A program made the translations under genes and the position numbers. From the NCBI GenBank assembly GCA_965199765.1, contig CBDATC010000001.1, positions 1,473,263 through 1,537,262 of the forward strand: a DNA stretch of 64,000 bases, given 5' to 3'. The DNA comes from JAPOXR01 sp965199765. GTDB lineage: Bacteria > Pseudomonadota > Alphaproteobacteria > Rhodobacterales > Rhodobacteraceae. The notes under the pieces were generated by a model. It saw nothing but the letters and a program-made list of their open reading frames with translations, was not told where the DNA came from and did no database searches. This document shows, piece after piece, positions 1 through 9,051 of the stretch (positions are counted from its first letter, which is position 1; the number at the start of each line of letters is the position of its first letter).

Positions 1-139
1 TGGCGGTTAATTCCTGCACAGCGCGGCGGACTCCATGCCCATCGCTAAACCCTAAAAATTTCTGTCAGCATGCCGTCAAACCATTGCAGGAAAATTCTAA
101 CAGAATTAGCAACAGATTTCCGGTTAGGCGGAGACCGAT

Positions 140-1831
140 ATGGAAACCAATCTTCAAAGTGATGCCGTTGCTGGCGCACAGTCCATAGCCGCCGGTCCAG
201 TCCTGTTAAGTGAGGCTTCAAGAAGCCTCGCTGAAGCCGAAGCCCTGATGCATCTTGGACAAAGCAGGCTGCAGGAAAGGGCAACAGACGGAATCTCTGC
301 TGATGTCAGGCAATGCGCCGAACACGCATTCGCTTGGCTGGCCACAACGGTTGAAGCCCTTCGTCAAATGCTGCGATGGGGACAGTCGCTCGAAGATTCG
401 GGAAAATTCAATGAAACCGAACAACTGACATTGCAGGTGCTGTTCGGCGAGTATGCCGCTCAGATCATTGGCGGGATCTGCATGAGCCAGGGAGAAACCG
501 CCAGGCCGACGGATTACGGGATAACTTGGGAAGAAGCTGATGAATGTTTCAGTTCTTCGACGCGCGCATTCATCACCAAGGCTAGCAATGCTGCTGCCCG
601 TGTGCGCCTGACGCAGCTCATAGCCAGCCGGAGCTTATCCGAAGGTTTCGGCGATACCGCGCTTGATGATGATCTCGAAGAGATCAGAAACCAGCTGCGT
701 CGGTTCACGGACGAAAAAGTCAAGCCTTACGCACAGCAATGGCATCTCACAAACAGTCTTATTCCGGGTGCGCTGATCGGCGAACTGTCTGAAATGGGCA
801 TTTTCGGATTGACAGTGCCGGAAGAATATGGCGGCGCGGGTATGCCAAAAGCAGCGATGTGTGTTGTGTCGGAAGAGCTGTCGAGAGGCTATCTTGGAGT
901 GGGGTCGCTGGCCACGAGATCGGAAATCGCTGCGGAATTGGTGCGTTGCGGTGGAACGACGGAACAAGCACAGGAATGGCTGCCAAAAATCGCGTCGGGC
1001 GAAGCGCTTCCAACCGCTGTGTTTACCGAACCTGGCGCCGGGTCGGACCTCGGCTCGTTGACAACGCGCGCCGAATTGGATGGAGAGATTTATCGCGTGT
1101 TTGGATCGAAGACATGGATAACGCATGCGGTGCGCGCCAATTTGATGACGATACTGGTTAGAACAGATCCAAAAACCAGCGATTATCGCGGGCTTTCAAT
1201 GCTTTTGGCCGGCAAACAGCCGGGCAGCGAGGCAGATCCCTTTCCCGATGGAGGAATTTCAGGTTCGGAGATAGATGTGATCGGCTATCGCGGCATGAAA
1301 GAATATGATCTGGTCTTTGATGGATTCGAGGTCTCGGCAGCCCGTCTGCTCGGCGGCGAGGAAGGGAAGGGATTTCGTCAGCTCATGGAAACATTCGAGT
1401 CGGCAAGAATTCAGACCGCTGCCCGGGCCATCGGCGTTGCTCATTCTGCGCTGGAAGCAGCGATCGGCTATGCCACTGAACGGAGACAGTTCGGCAGATC
1501 TCTGACGGAATTTCCTCGGGTGGCGTCCAAAATTGCTTTGATGGCTGCGGAGTTGATGGCATGCCGTCAACTGACCTACTTCGCGGCCCGGCAAAAGGAT
1601 AGCGGTCGGCGCTGCGACCTTGAAGCCGGTATGGCTAAACTTCTAGCGGCGCGTGTGGCATGGTCAGCTGCTGACAATGCGGTTCAAATCCACGGCGGCA
1701 ATGGATTTGCACTGGAGGCTCCGGTCAGCCGTATTCTTTGCGATGCTCGAATATTGAGCATTTTTGAGGGAGCGTCCGAAATCCAGGCCGGTGTTATCGC
1801 CTCACGTCTGCTGAACCGCCGGGTGAACTGA
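140..1831 (+). CDS. mcd: (2S)-methylsuccinyl-CoA dehydrogenase-like acyl-CoA dehydrogenase
   Basis: FAD-dependent acyl-CoA dehydrogenase of 563 aa. Ordinary family members have about 380 residues; this one carries an extra helical N-terminal domain of about 170 residues, with the stretches AWLATTVEALRQM and FGEYAAQIIGGI. That extension is the hallmark, as I know it, of methylsuccinyl-CoA dehydrogenase, which oxidises (2S)-methylsuccinyl-CoA to mesaconyl-CoA in the ethylmalonyl-CoA pathway for C2 assimilation. The C-terminal part has the standard fold (TVPEEYGG, TEPGAGSD, QIHGGNGF) and the likely catalytic base Glu543 in IFEGASEIQ. ATG 140 follows a GGCGGAGA ribosome site. The sirtuin gene follows within about 30 bp, so co-transcription is likely. 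The substrate assignment rests on architecture; AidB-like or generic acyl-CoA dehydrogenase activity is the alternative. Confidence 0.85.
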   Translation: METNLQSDAVAGAQSIAAGPVLLSEASRSLAEAEALMHLGQSRLQERATDGISADVRQCAEHAFAWLATTVEALRQMLRWGQSLEDSGKFNETEQLTLQVLFGEYAAQIIGGICMSQGETARPTDYGITWEEADECFSSSTRAFITKASNAAARVRLTQLIASRSLSEGFGDTALDDDLEEIRNQLRRFTDEKVKPYAQQWHLTNSLIPGALIGELSEMGIFGLTVPEEYGGAGMPKAAMCVVSEELSRGYLGVGSLATRSEIAAELVRCGGTTEQAQEWLPKIASGEALPTAVFTEPGAGSDLGSLTTRAELDGEIYRVFGSKTWITHAVRANLMTILVRTDPKTSDYRGLSMLLAGKQPGSEADPFPDGGISGSEIDVIGYRGMKEYDLVFDGFEVSAARLLGGEEGKGFRQLMETFESARIQTAARAIGVAHSALEAAIGYATERRQFGRSLTEFPRVASKIALMAAELMACRQLTYFAARQKDSGRRCDLEAGMAKLLAARVAWSAADNAVQIHGGNGFALEAPVSRILCDARILSIFEGASEIQAGVIASRLLNRRVN

Positions 1832-1861
1832 GGCTGCGCCGGCCAGTGATTGAATGCAACC

Positions 1862-2563
1862 ATGCCTCAAATCGATCGGATTGTTGTGCTCACCGGCGCC
1901 GGACTTTCAGCCGAAAGCGGCCTTTCGACATTTCGGGACGCAGGTGGCATCTGGGAAAAATACGATTTGAACGAAGTTGCGACACCGCAGGGATTTGCGG
2001 AAAATCCGGAATTGGTCCACAGTTTCTATAATGCCCGTCGAAGTGCAATGCGCGAAGCCAAGCCGAATGCCGCTCATTTCGCCTTGATGCGTTTGGAGAG
2101 AGAGTGCGGGGCGGTTATGGTAACTCAGAATGTCGACGACCTTTTGGAGCGGGCGGGATGTCGCAATGTCTTGCATATGCACGGCGAACTGTCTGGCGCA
2201 TTGTGCGATATCTGTGGTTTCCGATGGCCGGCTCCGGATGAGATGAGGGTCAGCGATTGTTGTCCGCAATGCAGGCAGGCGGCATCACGACCCGACGTTG
2301 TCTGGTTCGAGGAATATCCCTACCATATCGACAGGATTTACGCGGAAATTCAAAATGCGGATTTGTTTGCTTCAATCGGGACATCCGGCCAAGTCTCACC
2401 GGCAAACACATTTTTGATAGAGGCAAAAAACGCTGGCGCTAGAACGGTCGAGTTGAATCTGGAGCGCACTTCGCTATCCGGTATGTTCGATAATGTAAGA
2501 CTCGGACCTGCCACGGAGTTCGTGCCGGCATGGGTGGATGAGTTCATAACAGAGTTTACTTGA
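1862..2563 (+). CDS. cobB: NAD-dependent protein deacylase, class III sirtuin
   Basis: Sir2-family lysine deacylase of 233 aa that consumes NAD and releases O-acyl-ADP-ribose. Visible motifs in order: the NAD-binding GAGLSAESGLSTFR, the FYNARR segment whose Tyr and Arg select acidic acyl groups (desuccinylase/demalonylase type), TQNVDDLLERAG, catalytic His in LHMHGE, and a zinc ribbon with CDIC and CPQC. In-frame TTG 1850 is possible; ATG 1862 gives the usual short N-terminus (MPQIDRIVVLTGAG). It lies directly between the acyl-CoA dehydrogenase and an ADP-ribosylglycohydrolase-like gene. The pairing fits acyl-CoA-derived lysine acylation and ADP-ribose metabolism, but that link is inference. 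Confidence 0.93.
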   Translation: MPQIDRIVVLTGAGLSAESGLSTFRDAGGIWEKYDLNEVATPQGFAENPELVHSFYNARRSAMREAKPNAAHFALMRLERECGAVMVTQNVDDLLERAGCRNVLHMHGELSGALCDICGFRWPAPDEMRVSDCCPQCRQAASRPDVVWFEEYPYHIDRIYAEIQNADLFASIGTSGQVSPANTFLIEAKNAGARTVELNLERTSLSGMFDNVRLGPATEFVPAWVDEFITEFT

Positions 2564-2616
2564 TTGGCGGGAAATGCAGAAAACAGCGTCTTTTTTTGGT
2601 TGCGAGATTGGCTGAC

Positions 2617-3609
2617 ATGACGAAACAAGAAGACCGCGTTGCGACTTTGGGCCGACGTTCCCCTGTGCAGCCGTGGCAAGTGTCGCGCGCTGAGGGCTGC
2701 CTGTTGGGTCAGATCTGCGGTGATGCGCTTGGCAGCCGTGTCGACTACTATGATGATGCCGAGGCAATTCGAAGAGACTTCCCGAATGGGGTGCGCGATA
2801 TGTGCGAAGGTGGTGTGTTCAACACACTGGCCGGTCAGCCCACCGATGATTCTGAAATGGCGCTTGCGCTTGCGCGAACTCTGATTTCGGATAAACGATT
2901 CGATCTGGAGAACATTCGCGCCGCCTACCTAGATTGGTTCGAATCGGGACCGTTCGATTGCGGTGAAACAGTGGCAGCCGCGCTTTGCGGCAGTCCCAAC
3001 CAATCCAGTCAGGGAAACGGTGCGCTGATGCGGGCTTGTCCGATAGGGTTGTTCGGGGCCAGCTTGAATTTGGAAACGGTTGCTGAATGGGCAAGGCAGG
3101 ATGCTGCAATCACACATCCGCACCCGATTTGTCAGGAAACCAACGCACTGTTCGTTATGCTGATCGCGACGGCATTGATCGAAAGCGCTGAACCTGCGGC
3201 ACTCTATAAGATGATTGTGCAGTGGGCGGAAGAGATGAAGGTTTCCGAAGACCTTCGGGACGCGATATCAATTGCGGAAACCGAATCATGGATTGACCGC
3301 TCAAGCAGCAAGAAGGCGTGGGTGTTGGTGGCGTTCCAAAACGCGATCTGGCAACTTTTGCACGCGCCGAATCTTGAAGAAGGAGTGGTAGACACAATCC
3401 GTAGAGGTGGCGCTACAGGAACCAACGCCGCGGTCGCTGGGGCTTTGCTTGGGGTGGTCTATGGAAGAGAGGCTATACCGACCAGATGGGATGCGGCCGT
3501 ATGTTCCTGCAAACCAGAATCAGGAGCAGAAGGAGTCTGCCAGCCGCGGCCTCAGCATTACTGGCCGTGCGATGCGGCAGACTTGGCGCGTCGTTTGTTG
3601 TGTTCCTGA
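2617..3609 (+). CDS. ADP-ribosylglycohydrolase family protein lacking two metal-ligand aspartates
   Basis: DraG/ADP-ribosylglycohydrolase fold, 330 aa. Family members hydrolyse ADP-ribose from proteins with a di-magnesium centre. The N-terminal signature EGCLLGQICGDALGSRV and first metal motif PTDDSEMA (Thr76-Asp77-Asp78) are intact, and the C-terminal segment CQPRPQHYWPCDAADL is typical. The second metal motif, normally GGDTDTNAA, reads GGATGTNAA here: Ala266 and Gly268 replace the aspartates. The reading frame is otherwise open and full length. The protein may be a catalytically impaired ADP-ribose binder, or recently damaged. ATG 2617 is preferred over upstream TTG 2560, which overlaps the sirtuin stop codon. 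It is probably co-transcribed with the sirtuin. Confidence 0.85.
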   Translation: MTKQEDRVATLGRRSPVQPWQVSRAEGCLLGQICGDALGSRVDYYDDAEAIRRDFPNGVRDMCEGGVFNTLAGQPTDDSEMALALARTLISDKRFDLENIRAAYLDWFESGPFDCGETVAAALCGSPNQSSQGNGALMRACPIGLFGASLNLETVAEWARQDAAITHPHPICQETNALFVMLIATALIESAEPAALYKMIVQWAEEMKVSEDLRDAISIAETESWIDRSSSKKAWVLVAFQNAIWQLLHAPNLEEGVVDTIRRGGATGTNAAVAGALLGVVYGREAIPTRWDAAVCSCKPESGAEGVCQPRPQHYWPCDAADLARRLLCS

Positions 3610-3812
3610 CCGGACAGAACATTGCCGATATGACATTTTTTTAGGCTGTGTGACCACTCCGCGCCCAAAAAGGACAAGGCTTCCGGTTTCTCAGGATGCA
3701 GCGGGCAATGCGCCCGTCTTGCGCAAATCCACCTCAGGCAGAGACGGATGGCTGCCATTTGTCTAGACGAACGTCTAAGAATTAGGCGGCGGCTGAGCGA
3801 GAAAAAACACGG

Positions 3813-5072
3813 ATGTCCGATTGGTGGTTCAATGTGAATGGAAGGCGATATCCCCGTCCCCGTTCACCTGTTGTGGTTGTATGTCTCGATGGTACCGAAC
3901 CGGAATATCTGACGGCGGCTTTTGCGGCAGGGGCGCTTCCGTCTCTGTCCTCGGCGATGGTCGGCGGCATGCAGCGTGCCGACAGCGTCATTCCTTCCTT
4001 CACCAATCCGAACAATATGTCGATCGCAACCGGTGTCCCGCCAGCGAAGCACGGAATCAGCGGCAACACTTACTTTGATCGGCAACGCGGTGTTGAGGTC
4101 ATGATGAATGATGTCGGATTTTTGCGCTGCGGCACGATATTCGCGGCTGCTCAGAACGCTGAAGGCCGTGTTGCGGTGGTTGCCGCGAAGGACAAACTTC
4201 GCGCGCTGCTCAGCGCCGGTCTCGACATCGCCGCCGGCACAGCGATCTGTTTCTCATCTGAAACAGCCGCCTCTACCACTTTGAAAGAACATGGCATTGA
4301 AAACGCTGCAAAATGGCTGGGCCGTTCGCAGCCGGATATGTATTCGGCGGAATTGTCTGAGTTTGTGTTTGCTTCCGGTGTGAAGCTGCTAGAGGATTTT
4401 CAGCCTGACGTGATGTATCTGACGACCTCGGACTACATTCAGCACACCTTCTCCCCTGCAGCGTCTCAGGCAATCGAATTTTATGCGATGTTCGACCGCT
4501 ACTTTGATCAATTGCAAGCGTCAGGTGCAGTTGTGGCAGTAACAGCTGACCATGGCATGAAACCTAAACATGATGCCGACGGCCAGCCGCAAGTCGTGTA
4601 TTTGCAGGATTTAATGGATCAATGGGTTGGATTCGACCGGGCGCGCGTAATCTTGCCAATCACTGATCCTTATGTTTTGCACCACGGAGCGCTGGGATCA
4701 TTTGCCACCATTTATTTTCAAGAAGGCGCCGGGGAGAAGTTGCTGCATTCAGTGATTGACCGGATACGCGCAACCACAGGAATTTGTTTGGCATTGGATG
4801 GAGACGAAGCCAGCCTTCGATATCAGCTCCCGCGTGATCGCATCGGCGATCTTGTCGCGATCTCCCATTGCGATTTTACCATTGGGACCTCACGTGACCG
4901 CCATGACTTAGGGGCCTTGCAGGCACCGCTTCGGTCTCATGGCGGATTGTCCGAACAGATTGTGCCTTTCATTATCAATAGGCGCCTTGGAGCTGAACTG
5001 CCAAGTCCGCTCCGCAACTTCGACGCCTTCGCTGTTGCAATGCAGGCCGCAAAGGAAAATGCCGATGGTTGA
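3813..5072 (+). CDS. phnA: Phosphonoacetate hydrolase
   Basis: Alkaline-phosphatase-superfamily metallohydrolase of 419 aa that cleaves the C-P bond of phosphonoacetate to acetate and phosphate, the last step of 2-aminoethylphosphonate breakdown. Visible family features: first metal Asp in VVVVCLDGTEPEY, the nucleophilic Thr in PSFTNPNNMSIATG, the Asp/His ligand segment TTSDYIQHTF, the ADHGMKPK ligand pair, and a late His in RSHGGLSEQ. Length matches the family. Its 3' end overlaps phnY by 8 bp, which indicates an operon. No phnW transaminase gene is present in the window. Confidence 0.92.
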   Translation: MSDWWFNVNGRRYPRPRSPVVVVCLDGTEPEYLTAAFAAGALPSLSSAMVGGMQRADSVIPSFTNPNNMSIATGVPPAKHGISGNTYFDRQRGVEVMMNDVGFLRCGTIFAAAQNAEGRVAVVAAKDKLRALLSAGLDIAAGTAICFSSETAASTTLKEHGIENAAKWLGRSQPDMYSAELSEFVFASGVKLLEDFQPDVMYLTTSDYIQHTFSPAASQAIEFYAMFDRYFDQLQASGAVVAVTADHGMKPKHDADGQPQVVYLQDLMDQWVGFDRARVILPITDPYVLHHGALGSFATIYFQEGAGEKLLHSVIDRIRATTGICLALDGDEASLRYQLPRDRIGDLVAISHCDFTIGTSRDRHDLGALQAPLRSHGGLSEQIVPFIINRRLGAELPSPLRNFDAFAVAMQAAKENADG

Positions 5073-6513
5073 AAATTTTTCTGTAAAGCACGAAGCCATG
5101 CGCATCGCAGGAAATAACGTGCGCACCGATCATTCGATACAGGTTTTTCATCCATTCAACGGGCAGTTGATCGGCACGGTGCCGGCCGGCCGTGGCGAGG
5201 ATGCCAAACGGGCATTTGAAATCGCCGCTGCGTACGAACCTGCACTTAGCCGGTATGAACGCCAGACGATCCTGCAGAGAGCGGCGGAGTTGCTTGAACG
5301 CGACCGCGAGGAATTAGCGCGTGGAGTGACGCTTGAACTGGGGGTCTCGCTAAAAGATTCCGACTATGAAGTCGCCCGGGCCTGCGATGTCTTCAATTTG
5401 GCGTCCAAGCTCTGCATCATCGACGATGGTGAAATTTTTTCCTGTGATTTAACTCAACAAGGAAAATCGCGCAAAATTATGACTTTGCGCGAGCCGCTTC
5501 GCGCTATATCGGCGATCACGCCGTTCAATCATCCTTTGAACATGGTAGCGCACAAAATCGCGCCTTCCATCGCCACCAACAATTGTATGGTTTGCAAGCA
5601 GACCGAGCTCACGCCATTGACTGCGCTGCGGTTGGCCGACCTGCTCTATGAAGCTGGTCTTCCACCAGAAATGTTCTCTGTCGTAACCGGCTGGCCGCAA
5701 GACATCGGGCCGGAAATGGTGGCAAACCCGCACATCGATCTCATCACCTTCACAGGAAGCGTTTCGGTCGGGAAGCACATTGCAAAGACCGCGGGGTATA
5801 AGCGCGCGGTTTTGGAACTTGGCGGAAATGATCCGCTTATCGTTTGCAACGATTTGGACGATGAGGATCTTGGCAGGGCGGCAGATTTGGCAGTGGCCGG
5901 AGCCACCAAGAACTCTGGACAGCGCTGTACGGCTGTCAAGCGGATTTTGTGCCAAGACAGCGTTGCGGAACGGTTTGTGCCGTTGGTTCTGGAACGCGCA
6001 AAAGAGATTGTGTTCGGGGATCCATTGGACCGGCAGACTGATCTAGGCACTGTTATTCATGCAGAGGCGGCCAAGATGTTTGAAAGCCGTGTTTTTGCCG
6101 CTGCCGAGGCCGGCGCTGAGCTGCTCTATTGCCCGGAGCGGCGTGGCGCACTTCTCCCACCCATCGTTATCGACCGAGTTTCACCGTCTAGTGAATTGGT
6201 GACGGAGGAAACTCTTGGACCTGTTGTTCCGATCATTCGAGCTCCCGACGATGACGATGCGACCATCATCTTGTCGAATTCAACAGAATTTGGATTGTCA
6301 GCAGGTGTATGCACAAATGATTGGACCCGGATGCGCCGGTTTATCAGCGGACTCAAGGTAGGCACGGTCAATATCTGGGAAGTGCCCGGTTACCGCACAG
6401 AAGTGTCACCTTTCGGTGGGGTAAAAGACAGCGGGCTCGGATATAAGGAGGGGGTTGTTGAAGCTATGAAGAGTTACACCAACGTCAAGACCTTTTCATT
6501 GCCATGGGTCTAA
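5065..6513 (+). CDS. phnY: Phosphonoacetaldehyde dehydrogenase
   Basis: NAD-dependent aldehyde dehydrogenase of 482 aa that oxidises phosphonoacetaldehyde to phosphonoacetate, the substrate of PhnA. Family motifs include ITPFNHPLNMVAHKIAP, TFTGSVSVGK, the general-base Glu in LELGGNDP and the catalytic Cys in NSGQRCTAVKR. ATG 5065 is chosen because the AAAGGAAA ribosome site at 5051 lies 7 bp upstream; an in-frame ATG at 5059 is too close to it. The reading frame is open back to 4939, but that part lies within phnA. Overlap with phnA and the MRIAGNNVRT N-terminus support PhnY over a generic aldehyde dehydrogenase. Confidence 0.9.
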   Translation: MVENFSVKHEAMRIAGNNVRTDHSIQVFHPFNGQLIGTVPAGRGEDAKRAFEIAAAYEPALSRYERQTILQRAAELLERDREELARGVTLELGVSLKDSDYEVARACDVFNLASKLCIIDDGEIFSCDLTQQGKSRKIMTLREPLRAISAITPFNHPLNMVAHKIAPSIATNNCMVCKQTELTPLTALRLADLLYEAGLPPEMFSVVTGWPQDIGPEMVANPHIDLITFTGSVSVGKHIAKTAGYKRAVLELGGNDPLIVCNDLDDEDLGRAADLAVAGATKNSGQRCTAVKRILCQDSVAERFVPLVLERAKEIVFGDPLDRQTDLGTVIHAEAAKMFESRVFAAAEAGAELLYCPERRGALLPPIVIDRVSPSSELVTEETLGPVVPIIRAPDDDDATIILSNSTEFGLSAGVCTNDWTRMRRFISGLKVGTVNIWEVPGYRTEVSPFGGVKDSGLGYKEGVVEAMKSYTNVKTFSLPWV

Positions 6514-6978
6514 TGCCAGGATCTGCTTTACGACACTTGGATGGTGCGCTAATGCATCGCGCCCGGGCCTATGGCCGGCAGCGATGGGTCGCTGGTTACG
6601 ACTAGTGATCTTCTGCTGAGTGACTGCGATGTATTTCTTCACAGAGTTTGTTATCGTCATGCGCAGCCGCTTCGGAAATGCCGATGGAATCTGAATTGAG
6701 GACAAGGATTGCCGACGCTAACTGGATTTCCACGAAAATAGGCGCATTACATCGGTATGGTCATCCGCGATTGATCAAGGCGGTCGGAAAGCTGCCTGTC
6801 GAGCTTTCGTATACGCGTTTCGTTTCGCCTATCGGCATTTCACTGCGCTGACGGGACACAAGTTTCAGATCCGCTGCCAAGGATGCGTTTGATCAATGTC
6901 ACAGGAAGAGCAGCCGTTCAGATGCAGAAGGGGATCATAGGGTGGCTGTCGGGACGTGCAACCGTGTGATGCGTTGAT
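6514..6978. other. Convergent intergenic region without a recognisable gene
   Basis: 465 bp between the converging ends of phnY and the phosphonate monoester hydrolase gene. The only reading frames are short, lack family signatures and have no convincing ribosome site. I saw no strong terminator hairpin with a T-run. Confidence 0.6.
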
Positions 6979-8541
6979 TCAACCTGCATAATTCACGGTG
7001 CCCATCGAGGTCACTTTCATATCTGAAAGCGTGTGATCGGAGCAGCGCATTCGATGGTTCAACAATTTGCGTGTGAGCCTCAGGAGCTCTGCAGACCATC
7101 TCGGATCTTCAGCTAAGTTCACGGTTTCGCCATTTGCGGACGAGGTGTCGAAGAGGAGCGGTGGCAGGCCGCCATTGAAGTGCACGAGCGTCCGGTCTGC
7201 TTCACGCAATATCGCCAGATTCGATTCCCGCAATGGAAGGTCCAGTTCGAACTGCCAACGCGTTGGTCTGTCAGGCTCTCCAAAATCCAATTCCGAATAG
7301 CTGTAGTCCCGCCATTTGGTTGGGGTATCGCCTTGAATGTGTTTGACCAGTGATTTGCCGTTCATTCCTACCGCAGGGCCGGTTGAAATTCGATCCAAAA
7401 TCGTTGCTGCAATGTCTACCGACTCGGTCATCGCCGAAATTTCGATTCCGCGGACCCCGCTTGGATCGCGAATAAGCAAAGGAATGTGGTATGCGGTGTC
7501 AAATACCGACATCTTACCCCACTGTCTCCGATCCCCCAGCATTTCGCCATGGTCTGCTGTTATGATGATAAGTGTTTGATCAAGCTGCTGGGTTTGTTTG
7601 AGAAAGTTGATGATTCGGCCGATGTGATGGTCAACTTCCGTTGCCAGTCCAAAATAGACTGAACGCAGCGCGTCGACATCCTGTGCAGACTCGTTGTTCA
7701 ATCCGCAATTGTAACCGCTGACGAAACTATTGATTGAATTATACTTGAGATCAGCGGCTAGAAATGGATGGATGGAGGCCTCGGCTTCCAGCGAATCGGC
7801 GCGCGCCAATGGTGGAAGTCGTTTTCCCTTATAGAGCCGATTGTAGGGTTCTGGCGCGATGAGCGGAGGATGTGGGCGTATATAGGTGAGGAGAGTAAGC
7901 CATTTCCTGTCTTTCCGCATTGCCAGTTCGCGTAGACAAGCATCTGTCAGAAAAGCTGTGTCGCTGTCACTGGCTTTGTAAAAGGCTGGGTCATCGGGTC
8001 GGGGACCGATCGCGGCATTATAGTCGATTGGCGAATAGAATCGGCTGTACGGGGGCAGATCGTAACCTGCTGCGTGGAGGTGGGACCGCCAAGGAATACT
8101 GTCATGGGTCTGCCTCATTTCAACAATTTCGTTAAAGCCGGGAAGGACTTTTTCATATCCGCGTATGTCTGGATCATTCGGATGCAGATATCTCGGGTCT
8201 CCGGACGTGTCGGTGTAACCGAACAGCAGCGGCTCGTAGCCTGATTTTCGAACTTCGAGAGCAAGGTTTGTTATGCCATTGCGAAGCGGTGTTCCGTTTC
8301 GCACTGATCGGTGGTTCATCGAATACATTCCAGTCAGTAGGCTTGCTCTGGAAGGTCCGCACGGATTGACCACCGAAAAATGCCGGTTGAACCTCACGGC
8401 ATCTGTGGAGAATTCGCTCAAATTCGGGAGAACCGAGTGACCGCCGATGGTTAGGTCAAGGCAATCGGCGCGCAGCTGGTCAATGACGATAAGAAGGATG
8501 TTCAGACTTTGGTCATGGTTGTTGGACAAGGCGAATTCCAC
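6979..8541 (-). CDS. Phosphonate monoester hydrolase-like sulfatase-family enzyme
   Basis: Arylsulfatase-fold hydrolase of 520 aa. The active-site motif CGPSR (Cys61, C-x-P-x-R) is the signal for conversion of Cys to formylglycine. The surrounding sequence (SRASLLTGMYSMNHRSVRNGTPL, TYIRPHPPLIAPEPY, TADHGEMLGDR) resembles rhizobial phosphonate monoester hydrolase/phosphodiesterase more than ordinary sulfatases. Metal ligands are in LIVIDQLRADC and TADHGE. Products of such an enzyme (phosphonates) would feed the adjacent phnA-phnY pathway. The start is a GTG at 8541 with a weak ribosome site, so the N-terminus is uncertain. No sulfatase-modifying enzyme gene is in the window. A true sulfatase is the alternative. 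Confidence 0.83.
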   Translation of the reverse strand: MEFALSNNHDQSLNILLIVIDQLRADCLDLTIGGHSVLPNLSEFSTDAVRFNRHFSVVNPCGPSRASLLTGMYSMNHRSVRNGTPLRNGITNLALEVRKSGYEPLLFGYTDTSGDPRYLHPNDPDIRGYEKVLPGFNEIVEMRQTHDSIPWRSHLHAAGYDLPPYSRFYSPIDYNAAIGPRPDDPAFYKASDSDTAFLTDACLRELAMRKDRKWLTLLTYIRPHPPLIAPEPYNRLYKGKRLPPLARADSLEAEASIHPFLAADLKYNSINSFVSGYNCGLNNESAQDVDALRSVYFGLATEVDHHIGRIINFLKQTQQLDQTLIIITADHGEMLGDRRQWGKMSVFDTAYHIPLLIRDPSGVRGIEISAMTESVDIAATILDRISTGPAVGMNGKSLVKHIQGDTPTKWRDYSYSELDFGEPDRPTRWQFELDLPLRESNLAILREADRTLVHFNGGLPPLLFDTSSANGETVNLAEDPRWSAELLRLTRKLLNHRMRCSDHTLSDMKVTSMGTVNYAG

Positions 8542-8920
8542 GAATTGTAAACTGTCGGAAGCTGCTTTGGGGTAGCGGTCTGCAGCGTGTGTTTAGGCAA
8601 TTTCTATTGGACTTATGTGATGATTGCCAATTCGATTTTTTGAATTCTCCAATCACGGGGTTGCAATCTGCGATTCAGATGTTTATATTCGGTCAGCCAT
8701 TTCGGCAGACAGGGCGGTAGTAAAGATTGATCCGGCGGCGGGAGCCTGTGCCGGGTTCGTCGGATGCGCCGGTGCCGCGATGGAAATCCACAGAACACGA
8801 GACCTTCCGCCAAGCGGCGATCGGCGCGGTTTGGCCGTCGGTCCGTTTCAGAGGCGTCGTCCGCTGACATCCGCGCGGCATCGCGCCTCCGCTCCGCGCT
8901 TCATCAGGGAGGTCGGGTTG

Positions 8921-8991
8921 ATTCTTATATATTTGTTCTTATATTTGTATTGTATTTTACTATTGTATATTGTTTATACATATGATGTAAT
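8921..8991 (+). promoter_or_regulatory. AT-rich leader in front of the Rpn nuclease gene
   Basis: About 70 bp made almost entirely of A and T (runs such as TTCTTATATATTTG and TTTATACATATGATG) within otherwise GC-balanced DNA. It ends about 60 bp before the Rpn-like gene, which has an AAGGAG ribosome site at about 9038. It could hold -35/-10 elements (TTGTAT and TATACAT-like), but no single promoter can be fixed by eye. Confidence 0.4.
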
Positions 8992-9051
8992 GAGACGGCG
9001 CGCAGCGGAAACACGCTGCGGAGACACCGTTTTTGAGAAAGGAGACACCGC

